A stretch of DNA of 45,312 nt from CAMASH01 sp041746635 (GTDB taxonomy: Bacteria; Verrucomicrobiota; Verrucomicrobiia; Chthoniobacterales; Terrimicrobiaceae): the NCBI GenBank assembly GCA_041746635.1, contig JBGTGQ010000013.1, forward strand, positions 1 to 45,312, given 5' to 3'. Positions within the stretch are counted from its first letter, which is position 1; the number at the start of each line of letters is the position of its first letter. A program made the position numbers and the translations under genes. Below are positions 22,833 through 30,674 of this stretch, piece after piece. The notes under the pieces are model-generated. The model was not told the DNA's origin and searched no databases. It was given only the letters and a program-made list of their open reading frames with translations.

Positions 22833-23264
22833 ATGAAGGTTTGTTTCGACACATCCATGATCGTGGCCGCATTGCTGCAGCAACATCCCCATCACAGCAG
22901 CGCTTTCCCGCATTTCCAAGCGGTGCGGAAAGGCAAGACGCAAGGCCATGTCACCACGCATGGTCTGGCCGAACTCTACGCCACGCTCACCGCCCTGCCG
23001 CTCAAACCCCGACTTCTACCTGCTGATGTGCGGCGACTGATTGATCACTCTGTCTTGCCACATTTTGCGCTAATTCCTCTCGGCTCGGCAGAATATCAGG
23101 AAGCCCTGCATCTCACCGTCGCGCAAAACCTGATGAGTGGGGCGATCTACGACGCCCTTCATCTGGTGGGGGCACGCGCCGCAAATTGCAAGAAACTTTA
23201 CACCCTGAACCATCGACATTTCCGCGCTCTCGCGCCGGGTGACTCGATGATTGTTTCTCCGTAA
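22833..23264 (+). CDS. PIN-domain toxin (VapC-like)
   Basis: A 143-residue predicted Mg-dependent ribonuclease. Acidic active-site residues are in KVCFDTSMIVAALL (first Asp), HGLAELYATLT (Glu), IYDALHLVGA (second Asp) and LYTLNHRHF (where many homologues have a second Asp, here Asn). ATG at 22833 follows the antitoxin stop by two bases; an in-frame GTG at 22827 would overlap the antitoxin stop. The target RNA is unknown. Position next to a conflict-type primase-helicase suggests a small defence or addiction island. The Asn at the fourth site may lower activity. Confidence 0.86.
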   Translation: MKVCFDTSMIVAALLQQHPHHSSAFPHFQAVRKGKTQGHVTTHGLAELYATLTALPLKPRLLPADVRRLIDHSVLPHFALIPLGSAEYQEALHLTVAQNLMSGAIYDALHLVGARAANCKKLYTLNHRHFRALAPGDSMIVSP

Positions 23265-23360
23265 AATGTGGCATCGGCCTCCTGACGGCACCAACAGACT
23301 CTGCGGATCCAAGCTGAATTTGAGAACTGATCTTCCCTTCTCCATTGGAGCGGAAGAGCT

Positions 23361-23598
23361 TCATTGAGAACGTTTTTCGATGGACACTGCTTCCGCTTCG
23401 GCCTTCTCGGCGGCTTCGGTATGGGGCGGGGCTTCTTCGGGCAGCCCGGCGGCGGCGAGGGCGGCGGCGGCGCGGCGCTTTTTGCGGGACGCTGCCGGTG
23501 TGCCAGGCAAAACTCACGCCCTCGCTTTCCGCCTAGGCGCGCACTTTTTCCAACATACCGGTCCATTCGGAGAAGATGATGATTTTGGAGGGAAGACG
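23361..23598 (-). pseudogene. SNF2-family helicase C-terminal remnant
   Basis: On the minus strand LPSKIIIFSEWTGMLEKVRA is followed by TAG (23533-23535), then AESEGVSFAWHTGSVPQK. KIIIFSEW and HTGSVPQ fit helicase motifs IV-V of SNF2/HepA-like proteins. After PQK the frame breaks; removing one A from the five-A run at 23479-23483 restores RRAAAALAAAGLPEEAPPH and an acidic tail ending at TGA 23361-23363. Nothing helicase-like remains further upstream, where the DNA is repeat-like. It is a dead 3' fragment of a large helicase. The rest of the 533-base gap (23265-23797) holds no gene I can see. Confidence 0.65.
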
Positions 23599-23797
23599 GG
23601 ACCGGTTTTCTTTTTCGGGCGGGAGCCTTTCATCAAGGAAGGACTATCGCAACCGGACGGTTGGTTCAACAACGTCCGCTCACGAGACATCTCTTCTTCT
23701 CCCTTCGTTTCCTCCGTTATCTCCTGTGCAAGCAAGAAAACCCATTCCGCACGGGAAAAGGCTGGAGAATGCGCCCCAGTTGGATAAAGTTCCATCC

Positions 23798-24364
23798 ATG
23801 GTGAAGATCCTTGAACTTCCCTCCGTGCGCCGACAGGCCAGGCCCATTGACGTGCGCACGTATCATTGGATGGGCGAAAACGGCCTCGCGGACGAGCGAA
23901 CGGAACTTCTCCGCGGAGTCATTGTCGAGAAAATGAGTAAGTCCCCATTGCACAGCTTTGTCGTCAACAGACTTATCGAGCTGCTCTCCAGCCTTGTGAA
24001 CTCTGGATTGACCGTTCGCAAAGAAGATCCCCTTACCTTGGACGACTCCGAGCCGGAGCCCGATGTGGCCGTCATCCATGGCGCCCTCGCCGATTTCAAA
24101 AACCAACACCCGAACTCCGCAGAGTTGGTCATCGAAGTCGCGATCTCCTCCACCGAAGTGGACCGCGAAAAAGCCACCATTTACGCCGAGGCTGGCGTCA
24201 AGGAATACTGGCTCGTCCTCCCGCAGGAAAAAATCGTCGAGATTTTCTCCGATCCCGCGGATGGACGCTACCGTAATCACACTGTGATGGCACCCGGCGA
24301 AACGGCAACCTCCACGATCATTCCCGAGTTTGGCGTGAATCTGGCGGAATTGATCGAGGGCTGA
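23798..24364 (+). CDS. Uma2-family (DUF820) endonuclease-fold protein
   Basis: A 188-residue protein of the PD-(D/E)xK-fold Uma2 family. Core segments are ENGLADERTELLRGVIVEKM (Glu), SPLHSFVVNRLIELL, EPEPDVAVIHG (catalytic Asp), AELVIEVAISSTEVDREKAT (Glu-x-Ala in place of the usual E-x-K) and YAEAGVKEYWLVLPQEKIVE. Such genes are very numerous in cyanobacteria and Planctomycetes-Verrucomicrobia; their biological role is unknown, and association with mobile DNA is often suggested. The start MVKILELPSV is the only good one. A half copy of the family A repeat follows the gene. Confidence 0.92.
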   Translation: MVKILELPSVRRQARPIDVRTYHWMGENGLADERTELLRGVIVEKMSKSPLHSFVVNRLIELLSSLVNSGLTVRKEDPLTLDDSEPEPDVAVIHGALADFKNQHPNSAELVIEVAISSTEVDREKATIYAEAGVKEYWLVLPQEKIVEIFSDPADGRYRNHTVMAPGETATSTIIPEFGVNLAELIEG

Positions 24365-24385
24365 TCCGGACCAAAGCAGAGGGGT

Positions 24386-24418
24386 TTAACCGCGGATTGG
24401 ACGGATGGGCACGGATGG
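24386..24418. repeat. CCACGGAT repeat, family A half copy
   Basis: The sequence begins TTAACCGCGGATTGGACGGA and continues with a further CACGGAT unit. It matches the left arm of the copies at 13763 and 30111, but the right arm is missing. Confidence 0.6.
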
Positions 24419-24524
24419 AGAAGCAGGCTTGAGGAAGCCATGCGGCAGAATCGTTCACGAAGCTTGATTGGCGCCCGCCGTTAGGCCTTTTTGCCGCTAC
24501 GGGGCGAAGATGAGACCTCTCCGG

Positions 24525-25406
24525 TCAGTACTTCGGGGCTTTCACCGTGCCGGCTTCCAGGTCGTCGCGGCGGCGCTGGACGATTTGCTCGGCGATCTCG
24601 TGGACCATCTCTTCGACGAGGAGGCGAAGATGGCTGCCGCGGCGGAAGTCCGATGGCGCGATGTTCTTCACGCGGTCGGCGTGAGTGCTGAGCTGGTAGC
24701 ACTTTTTGAAACTGGTGCGGGTAGGGTCCTCGGCATTGTAAACGGCAATGGCCTGACCGCCGTTGCGGCGCATCACGGTGAAACACGGCACGTCGGTCGG
24801 CCCGTCGCCGATGTACACCATGTTGGTGAACGGAATGGGCCTGAGTTCGGGGGACATGTGATCATTCACATCCTGGCTCATATCGAGCATGCCCTTGTTG
24901 ATGCGGAAGAGAAACTGGGTCTTTTGGGTGTGGCTGATCACGCGGCGCGGAAAGGTGATGCGACCCTGCGAATCCTCGGCGAACTCACAGCCGAAGATCG
25001 CCTTCACATAGGGCGCGAGCTTGCTGCCTTCGAGCAGGATTTTCAGGCCGGAGGAGACGATGTAGTGTTCGACGTTGATGCCGTAGGCTTCGTGTTCGAT
25101 GGAAAGAAGCCCGGATTTGAATTCCTCGAACATCTCCGGCAGGCCTTTGTAAAAGGTCAGCTTTTCGCCCAGTCTGCGCAATTCGGCGTTGGTCGGACGA
25201 TCCATCTCGAGGTAATCGAGCATCACCTTCATGTAGGCCAGTTCGTTGTCGTAACCCTGATCCTTAACCAGTTCGCCGCAGCGTTTCCAAAACTGCTCGG
25301 AGTTGATGCCAAAGACGGGAAAGAGCGCCTCCTCCTGCATGTAAGTCGGCGAAAGCGTTTGATCGTAATCGTAAATGATCGCGATGGTATTTTGCGGGAC
25401 GGACAT
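24525..25406 (-). CDS. HAD-superfamily phosphatase
   Basis: A 293-residue HAD hydrolase. Motif I is IYDYDQTLSP (nucleophile Asp13, acid/base Asp15), motif II is the SSG in YIVSSGLKILL, motif III is a Lys near 150, and motif IV is YIGDGPTDVPCF. A cap of about 100 helical residues separates motifs I and II (EEALFPVFGINSEQFWKRCG). The family acts on small phosphate esters; the phosphoserine phosphatase-like (HAD-IB) layout fits, but the substrate cannot be read from sequence. It lies 11 bases downstream of the TIGR01777 gene on the same strand and is probably co-transcribed with it. Confidence 0.85.
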   Translation of the reverse strand: MSVPQNTIAIIYDYDQTLSPTYMQEEALFPVFGINSEQFWKRCGELVKDQGYDNELAYMKVMLDYLEMDRPTNAELRRLGEKLTFYKGLPEMFEEFKSGLLSIEHEAYGINVEHYIVSSGLKILLEGSKLAPYVKAIFGCEFAEDSQGRITFPRRVISHTQKTQFLFRINKGMLDMSQDVNDHMSPELRPIPFTNMVYIGDGPTDVPCFTVMRRNGGQAIAVYNAEDPTRTSFKKCYQLSTHADRVKNIAPSDFRRGSHLRLLVEEMVHEIAEQIVQRRRDDLEAGTVKAPKY

Positions 25407-25417
25407 AACGGCGCTTT

Positions 25418-26284
25418 TCAGCGCACGGCATCCTGAAGGGCGGATGGCAAGGTGGCAAACCGGAAAACATATCCGCCCTCCAGCGCCCGGCGCGGGCTCA
25501 CCCGCGTGCTATCGAGCATGAGGTGGGACAACTCACCCAGCGCCAGCCGCAGCGCGAAAGCCGGGGCGGGCAAAAATGCCGGTCTGCGCACAGTGCGAGC
25601 CAGCTCGCGGGTGAATTCCTCGTTACGAAACGGTTTCGGCATCACGGCGTTGACCGCTCCGCGCACGGAATCACTTTCCAACGCCCAAGTGATGAGCCCG
25701 GCCACGTCATCAACATGCACGCCGCTCATCCATTGCTGACCGCTGCCCAGACGTCCTCCGAGGCCAAGCCGAAACAACGGCGCAATGAGTTTGAGGGCGC
25801 CGCCCCTCCCGAGGACAAGCCCGATGCGAAGGCAAACGACCCTGACGCCGAGAGACGCAGCTTTCTCCGCCTCCACCTCCCATTCGCGGGCGACTTCCGC
25901 CAAAAAACCATGGCCTTCCGCTGAAGCCTCATCCAGCAACGTCTCGCCCGTGTCTCCGTAAAATCCAATGGCCGAGGCATTGACGAGAACCCGCGGCATT
26001 CGCTCCATGCCGGCCATGGCTTTGACAATTTGGCGCGTGCCGAGGATCCGGCTTTCGAGGATGGCTCGTTTTTTCTCCTTGGTCCAAAGACCCATGATGG
26101 ACTCCCCGGCCAGATTCACCACCGCGTCCAACCCCGTCAGATCCGGAACCGCGTCTAAATTCAGCAAGCGCGCTCCCGGGGCAGGCCGTCGGGAAAATTC
26201 AACCACCTCATGCCCGCCTTCGTGGGAAAATTCCGCCACGCGCGACCCGATAAATCCCCTCGCCCCGGTGATGCCAATCTTCAT
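25418..26284 (-). CDS. TIGR01777-family NAD(P)-binding epimerase (YfcH-like)
   Basis: A 288-residue short-chain epimerase. The Rossmann loop is GITGARGFIGSRV at the N terminus; further signatures are VVNLAGESIMGLWTKEKK, NASAIGFYGDTGETLLDE (active-site Tyr) and RIGLVLGRGGALKLI. The C-terminal DUF1731-like segment reads LGELSHLMLDSTRVSPRRAL. The substrate is unknown; related plant and bacterial proteins take part in cell division or lipid metabolism. ATG at 26284 is chosen over a GTG two codons earlier. The amidase gene ends just upstream of it on the same strand, so these three genes may form one unit. Confidence 0.94.
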   Translation of the reverse strand: MKIGITGARGFIGSRVAEFSHEGGHEVVEFSRRPAPGARLLNLDAVPDLTGLDAVVNLAGESIMGLWTKEKKRAILESRILGTRQIVKAMAGMERMPRVLVNASAIGFYGDTGETLLDEASAEGHGFLAEVAREWEVEAEKAASLGVRVVCLRIGLVLGRGGALKLIAPLFRLGLGGRLGSGQQWMSGVHVDDVAGLITWALESDSVRGAVNAVMPKPFRNEEFTRELARTVRRPAFLPAPAFALRLALGELSHLMLDSTRVSPRRALEGGYVFRFATLPSALQDAVR

Positions 26285-26296
26285 GCGCACGTTACG

Positions 26297-27262
26297 CTAC
26301 GAGCCGAATTTTTGTTTCAACCATCCGTAGGGAAACCGATCTCCGGGGCAATCGGTGGGCTTCGGATTGATTTTCTTGTGAGGAACAATAATGGCGGGCT
26401 TGCCTTTGATTTTTCCCACCCGGCCGCGCAGATAAACCACCAGCTCATCCAGGGCGGCAAGCTGGGCCTTGGTCGGTTGGTCGCGGTTCAGATCGCCCAC
26501 GAAGCAAATTCCCAGCGCGATGTTGTTGAGGTAATCGCTGGCGACATGGCCGCCGTTGATCTGGCGGGTCCAGCGCGGGCCGATCTCGATCTCGCCATCG
26601 CCGGAGGAGTTGCCGTTGCCAATGACAAAATGATAAGCGAGGCCGTTCTGCATCTTGCGCACCCGGCGATGATACGTGTCGAAAATGCGGGCGTTGCCCT
26701 GCCGCGTGCCACTGTTGTGAATGATGATGTATTTCCAGCGGTTTTTTCCCACCCGGGCATTGTCAATCGCCTTGCGCACGGACGGGCTGAGATATCGCCA
26801 GCGTCGGAACCAGCCGCCGCTGCTCTTGGGCGCGGGTTCGAGGCCTTGGCTTTCCATCAGTCCGGATTTCTCGATCACAATCGGAGCGTCGAGGCGTTCG
26901 CCACCGGGTGACTTTCCCTTGGGAACCTGCGGCGGCGTGGGGCGCGGCGTAGGCGTCGAGCGGGGTTTGCGCTTCTCCGGTGGCGGGGTCGGGGCGGGAC
27001 CCATCTCGATGATATCGGGAGTGGCATCCGGAGAGGGTCGCGGCGTGGAAGTGGCCCGGGGAGTAGGCGCAGGAGTCGAAATCGTCTTGGGCCTCGGACG
27101 CGGCGTGGCCGAGGCCGCAGGACGCGGCACGGGGCGGATATCCTCTCGGGCCCGGAGAAAGAGCTGCCTCTTTTGCTCCTCGGTCATCTGGCCATTCAAC
27201 CGGGATTCGCCGGCATGGACGACGGCAAACGCCATCAGCCAAAAACAAATCCTCCTCCGCAT
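26297..27262 (-). CDS. Exported PGRP/amidase_2-type amidase with Pro-rich linker
   Basis: A 321-residue protein. The first 25 residues resemble a signal peptide (MRRRICFWLMAFAVVHAGES). Residues about 45-120 are a Pro/Thr/Arg-rich linker with repeated TP and TPRP units, expected to span the cell wall or periplasm. The C-terminal domain (about 170-321) is an N-acetylmuramoyl-L-alanine amidase/PGRP fold: IIIHNSGTRQGN (zinc His), GLAYHFVIGNGN (second His), NNIALGICFVGDLN and PTDCPGDRFPYG (zinc Cys). It should cleave the bond between muramic acid and the peptide stem. The ATG is preferred over an upstream GTG. Confidence 0.88.
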   Translation of the reverse strand: MRRRICFWLMAFAVVHAGESRLNGQMTEEQKRQLFLRAREDIRPVPRPAASATPRPRPKTISTPAPTPRATSTPRPSPDATPDIIEMGPAPTPPPEKRKPRSTPTPRPTPPQVPKGKSPGGERLDAPIVIEKSGLMESQGLEPAPKSSGGWFRRWRYLSPSVRKAIDNARVGKNRWKYIIIHNSGTRQGNARIFDTYHRRVRKMQNGLAYHFVIGNGNSSGDGEIEIGPRWTRQINGGHVASDYLNNIALGICFVGDLNRDQPTKAQLAALDELVVYLRGRVGKIKGKPAIIVPHKKINPKPTDCPGDRFPYGWLKQKFGS

Positions 27263-27312
27263 CTCGTGGCGCACCGTAGCAGATGACTCGCGTCAATCAA
27301 GCAAGTGACGGA

Positions 27313-27339
27313 TTGAACCTTTTCCTCGCCCGGTATAAC
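27313..27339 (+). promoter_or_regulatory. Sigma70-like promoter with very short leader
   Basis: TTGAAC (27313-27318) and TATAAC (27334-27339) are separated by 15 bases, and the -10 box lies only 8 bases before the ATG at 27348. If used, the transcript would be almost leaderless. An 18-base stretch just before it resembles one at 12241-12258. Confidence 0.4.
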
Positions 27340-27347
27340 CTGCGTCC

Positions 27348-27887
27348 ATGAAATGGCTTCCCCTCATTCTGTTCATCACGGCCGCCCCATTGCTGGCCCA
27401 GACCAAGACCGACAAGGCTAACTTCGAACAAGCCGTGCGCTCGTTTCATGGTGGCGATTACGAAACCGCCCGCATGCTCCTCGAAAGTGTCGTGGCCACC
27501 GACCCGAAAAATCAGGCCGCCCAAAATTATCTGCGTATGATCCGGGCCCAGCAAAAAGCCGGAACGTCACTGGCCGCCAATCTCAAAAAAATCATTTTGC
27601 CCAAGGTGGAGTTCCAGCAGACCACCGCCCGGGAAGCCATAACCTTCATTGCCCAGCAGGTGACAAAACAGACGGGCGGCAAGCAAGCCGTCAACGTGGT
27701 CTGGATGGTGCCCGAAGGCGCGGAAAAAACCGTGACCCTCAGCCTGCAAAACATCCCGGCCTCCGAAGCCCTGAAATACATCGCGGAAGCCGCGAACCTG
27801 CAGGTGGAATACGATAACTTTGCTGTGAAGATCAAACCGGCGGCGGAACCGAACCCGACCACCGTCTCGACGGATTCTCAACAGTGA
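27348..27887 (+). CDS. Exported TPR/STN-domain protein
   Basis: A 179-residue protein with a signal peptide (MKWLPLILFITAAPLLAQ, cleavage near residue 18). Residues about 20-70 resemble a TPR pair (ANFEQAVRSFHGGDYETARM; VATDPKNQAAQNYLRMI). Residues about 85-165 look like a secretin/TonB short N-terminal (STN) domain: VEFQQTTAREAITFIAQQV, TVTLSLQNIPASEALKYIAE and LQVEYDNFAVKIKP. Such domains bind partners in secretin or TonB systems in the periplasm. No secretin is nearby, so it may be an orphan adaptor. A short-leader promoter lies just upstream. Confidence 0.75.
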   Translation: MKWLPLILFITAAPLLAQTKTDKANFEQAVRSFHGGDYETARMLLESVVATDPKNQAAQNYLRMIRAQQKAGTSLAANLKKIILPKVEFQQTTAREAITFIAQQVTKQTGGKQAVNVVWMVPEGAEKTVTLSLQNIPASEALKYIAEAANLQVEYDNFAVKIKPAAEPNPTTVSTDSQQ

Positions 27888-27903
27888 GCAGCCGCATGAT
27901 CCC

Positions 27904-28638
27904 TTAGTAGTTCACTTTCACCAGATAGAGCCCCGCCGCGGGTGCCACAAAATTCCATTTGGTCCCGCCGCCCGCCAGGCGTTCTTGCAGCTCCGCGATT
28001 TCCACCCGGCCCTGAGCGACACGAATCATCGCTCCCGTCAGCATCCTCACCATTTTGTAAAGAAAGCCCTCGCCCTCAAAGGTCAGGCTCACCAACGTTC
28101 CACTGGACCGAATCTCCAGCCGGCTCAGATTCCTCCAAGTATCCCGCACCGCCGTCCGGCGGTTGGCCGAGAATCCGGCGAAATCATGCCGTCCGACGAA
28201 AATTGTGCCCGCCGCTCGCATCCGGTCCAAATCCAGTTCCTGCGGCAAATGCCAGACCCGGCCGGCCTCATGCGGGGGAAGCACCGGGACGGTGCGGATG
28301 ACATACCGATAAATTTTTCCTTTCGCGTCGAAGCGCGCGTGAAAATTCGGCATGGCGCGTGACGCCCGCAACACCCGGATGGCCGGCGGCAGGGTCGCAT
28401 TGAGGGCGCGAAGCCAATCCACAGGCTTCAGCGAATCATCCGGCACATCCGCATGCGCGACCTGCCCGAGGGCGTGAACCCCTGAATCCGTGCGCCCGGA
28501 ACCGTGGACAACCACCCGCTCTCCGGTGATTTTTTTGAGGGACGCCTCCAGCAGATCCTGCACGGTTCGACCCCCCTGCTGGCTCTGCCAACCCACGAAC
28601 GGCGCGCCGTCGTAGGCGATGACCAGCTTCAAACGCAT
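27904..28638 (-). CDS. truA: tRNA pseudouridine(38-40) synthase
   Basis: A 244-residue enzyme making pseudouridine in the tRNA anticodon arm. The catalytic Asp51 sits in HGSGRTDSGVHALGQVAH. Other family blocks are YDGAPFVGWQSQ, FHARFDAKGKIYRYVI, HDFAGFSANR and FLYKMVRMLTGAMIRVAQGR. The N terminus MRLKLVIAYDG is the normal one. Length is standard. It lies 76 bases downstream of ruvX on the same strand. Confidence is high on motifs alone. Confidence 0.97.
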   Translation of the reverse strand: MRLKLVIAYDGAPFVGWQSQQGGRTVQDLLEASLKKITGERVVVHGSGRTDSGVHALGQVAHADVPDDSLKPVDWLRALNATLPPAIRVLRASRAMPNFHARFDAKGKIYRYVIRTVPVLPPHEAGRVWHLPQELDLDRMRAAGTIFVGRHDFAGFSANRRTAVRDTWRNLSRLEIRSSGTLVSLTFEGEGFLYKMVRMLTGAMIRVAQGRVEIAELQERLAGGGTKWNFVAPAAGLYLVKVNY

Positions 28639-28714
28639 GTTGGAAAATGACGAATCGGAATTTCTCCTCCTGGCGACGTTGCCATTCGTTCATTCCTTCG
28701 GCCTTCTTCATTCT

Positions 28715-29137
28715 TCATTGCCCCTCCGTCGCATCCAGCCAGCTCTGCAAAAGAATTTGCGCCGCCGCCTGGTCGATGATGGCCCGCTGATTTTTCGCCT
28801 TGTGTCCGGCTTCGCGCAGGGCCCGCTGGGCGGAGACCGTGGTGAGACGTTCATCCCACGGCAACACCGGGCAAGTCACGGCCTCGCGCAGTTTTTCGAT
28901 GAAGGCCCTGGCCTTTTCCGCTGCCGGCCCGGACGTGCCGTCCATGTTGCGGGGCACCCCGACCACCACCGTGATGATGGAGCGTTCCGCCACCAATTGG
29001 GCGATGCGTTTCAAGGCATTCGTCTTCGCCGTCTCGATCGTTTCCAGCGGATGAGCCAGCATGCCCAGATCGTCGCTCAGAGCCAGACCCACCCGGGCTT
29101 CACCCGTATCAACACCAAGAATGCGTTTCGTTTCCAT
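28715..29137 (-). CDS. ruvX: RuvX/YqgF Holliday junction resolvase-like protein
   Basis: A 140-residue RNase H-fold protein. The catalytic acids are in ILGVDTGEARVGLALSDD (Asp10), VVGVPRNMDGTSGPAA, LPWDERLTTVSA (Asp-Glu) and a late IIDQAAAQILLQ block, the normal YqgF arrangement. YqgF has been linked to pre-16S rRNA processing and to Holliday junction cutting. The start METKRILGVD is chosen because it precedes the first strand directly; an in-frame start further upstream would add 15 residues without homology. It is divergent from the small membrane protein gene. Confidence 0.95.
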   Translation of the reverse strand: METKRILGVDTGEARVGLALSDDLGMLAHPLETIETAKTNALKRIAQLVAERSIITVVVGVPRNMDGTSGPAAEKARAFIEKLREAVTCPVLPWDERLTTVSAQRALREAGHKAKNQRAIIDQAAAQILLQSWLDATEGQ

Positions 29138-29187
29138 TTGCAGTTGAAAATACCACACGACAATCCTAGGTTGCGCAAACACGAACC

Positions 29188-29484
29188 ATGTCTTCTCCGT
29201 TTAACAAATTTGGCGAAAACCTTCCCGTCACCGGCATTGTCGCTTTTTCCCAGGCGGCGGTCGGATTTGGCATCGGCCTTCTTTTGGCCGATAAAATCGG
29301 ACGTACCGCACGTCAGCGCACTGCCATCGCCCTCATCGGCGCTGGTGCGGCCACGATCTTCCCGCTCGTTTACGGGATCGTCTCGAATGTCAACAATCGC
29401 CCGGATTCCTCGCGCAGCATCCGCCGCCAGCTCGAAGGCATCCGCCGCGCCCATGGCGTTTCCGACGACAACTCCGGCTACTAA
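29188..29484 (+). CDS. Small two-helix membrane protein
   Basis: A 98-residue protein with two hydrophobic segments: VTGIVAFSQAAVGFGIGLLLA and TAIALIGAGAATIFPLVYGIV, joined by a basic loop (DKIGRTARQR). The C-terminal 35 residues are polar and basic (SSRSIRRQLEGIRRAHGVS). A hairpin in the inner membrane is predicted. I recognise no family. Its last 32 bases overlap the start of maf in another frame, so the two are probably translated from one message. Confidence 0.65.
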   Translation: MSSPFNKFGENLPVTGIVAFSQAAVGFGIGLLLADKIGRTARQRTAIALIGAGAATIFPLVYGIVSNVNNRPDSSRSIRRQLEGIRRAHGVSDDNSGY

Positions 29485-30076
29485 GCTCCCCGCTCCCGTC
29501 TCCCTGCTTTTACTCGCCTCCACCTCTCCGCGCCGCCACAAACTTCTGGCCGAAGCCGGGGTGGATTTTCAAGTCGAGCCGCCGCTGATCGAGGAACTCT
29601 CGGACCCCGCCTTGACCGCGCGGGAGCTCTGCTTGATCAACGCCGAGAGCAAGGCTCTCGAAGTCGCCACGCGGTTCCCCCACCGGGTCGTGCTCGGCGC
29701 GGACACCGTCGTTTGCCTCGACAACCGGACTTTTGGGAAACCGCGCGATCTGGCGGAAGCTCGCACCATGCTGGAAACCCTCAGCGGGCGCATTCATGAA
29801 GTGCTCACCGGGGTTTGCCTCGTGCATCGCGACGGGGAAAAAATGTGCCGCTTTGTGGAGTCCACCCGGGTGCAGTTCCGGCCGCGCGACGCCATCGATT
29901 TCGAGGCGTATTTACAAAGCATTCATCCGCTCGACAAAGCCGGCGCCTACGCCGCACAGGAAGATGAAGGCCGCCTGATCGAACGAATCGAGGGGTCCAT
30001 GAGCAACGTCATCGGCCTGCCGGTGGAGCAAGTGCTGGCCGCCCTCGACGAACATTTTCCCGAAACCCTGGCTTAG
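29453..30076 (+). CDS. maf: Maf-family nucleoside triphosphate pyrophosphatase
   Basis: A 207-residue house-cleaning enzyme that hydrolyses non-canonical or UTP/dTTP-type nucleotides to monophosphates. Family signatures: LLLASTSPRRHKLLAEAG near the N terminus, VLGADTVVCLDNRTFGKPRD with the catalytic Asp, ETLSGRIHEVLTGVCL, and DKAGAYAAQEDEGRLIERIE (YAAQ where other subgroups have YGIQ). Start MAFPTTTPATK at 29453 overlaps the previous gene; a later start is possible because homology begins around residue 16. The ending is close to a family A repeat. Confidence 0.92.
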   Translation: MAFPTTTPATKLPAPVSLLLLASTSPRRHKLLAEAGVDFQVEPPLIEELSDPALTARELCLINAESKALEVATRFPHRVVLGADTVVCLDNRTFGKPRDLAEARTMLETLSGRIHEVLTGVCLVHRDGEKMCRFVESTRVQFRPRDAIDFEAYLQSIHPLDKAGAYAAQEDEGRLIERIEGSMSNVIGLPVEQVLAALDEHFPETLA

Positions 30077-30110
30077 AGCCTCTCCAATAAATCAGCAGAA
30101 ACAGATTGAA

Positions 30111-30202
30111 AGCCACGGATTGGCACCGATGAAACACGGATGACGAAGGCAATCGTTTCATTCATTCTTTTCATCCGTGAAGATCCGTGTTTATCCGTGG
30201 CT
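30111..30202. repeat. CCACGGAT inverted repeat, family A copy 2
   Basis: The outer arms AGCCACGGAT (30111-30120) and ATCCGTGGCT (30193-30202) are perfectly complementary; several further CACGGAT or ATCCGTG units lie inside. It lies between maf and the convergent PIN toxin gene. Confidence 0.88.
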
Positions 30203-30233
30203 TAAAGTGTGAGGCCAATTCTTGCCTTCGTGC

Positions 30234-30674
30234 TCAGTTCCACTGCCAAAGCCGCAGCCCGGCGGCCGAAGCGAGTGCGGCCTGCTCGGTGTCAAAGGTC
30301 ACAAAGTCCTCACAGCCGGACTCGATGGCAACCGCAACATGGAAGAGATCCATTCCACGAATCAGTAAATCCCTGGAATGAATGGCGCTCAGTTCGTTGG
30401 CCCTGCGCACGGCGTCGATCCACTTGAACTCGCAGTGCGGCCAATATCCAAGCCGGACCTCCTGTTCCAAGGACCGGATGAAAACAATGGCGGGATTTTT
30501 CGGCAGCAAACCCGCTCGTTCCTGTTGGCGAAAGGCATTGAATACCTCCACGCGCTGCCAGGGCGTCCAGATGATCTCGTGCGGTTTGTCCAAAATTTGG
30601 AGCGCCTGATGATGAAGGGCGTCGCTGACATTTTTATAAGCGATCCACCACGAGGTGTCCGCATAGGCGCTCAT
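30234..30674 (-). CDS. PIN-domain toxin of a second TA module
   Basis: A 146-residue PIN ribonuclease. The first Asp is in SAYADTSWWIAYKN, the Glu in PWQRVEVFNAFRQ, the next Asp in GMDLFHVAVAIESG, and the last acidic site in FVTFDTEQAALA, so the active site appears complete. Its ATG overlaps the antitoxin stop by four bases (30671-30674), a typical coupling in toxin-antitoxin operons. It is not closely similar to the PIN toxin at 22833. The target is unknown. Confidence 0.87.
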   Translation of the reverse strand: MSAYADTSWWIAYKNVSDALHHQALQILDKPHEIIWTPWQRVEVFNAFRQQERAGLLPKNPAIVFIRSLEQEVRLGYWPHCEFKWIDAVRRANELSAIHSRDLLIRGMDLFHVAVAIESGCEDFVTFDTEQAALASAAGLRLWQWN

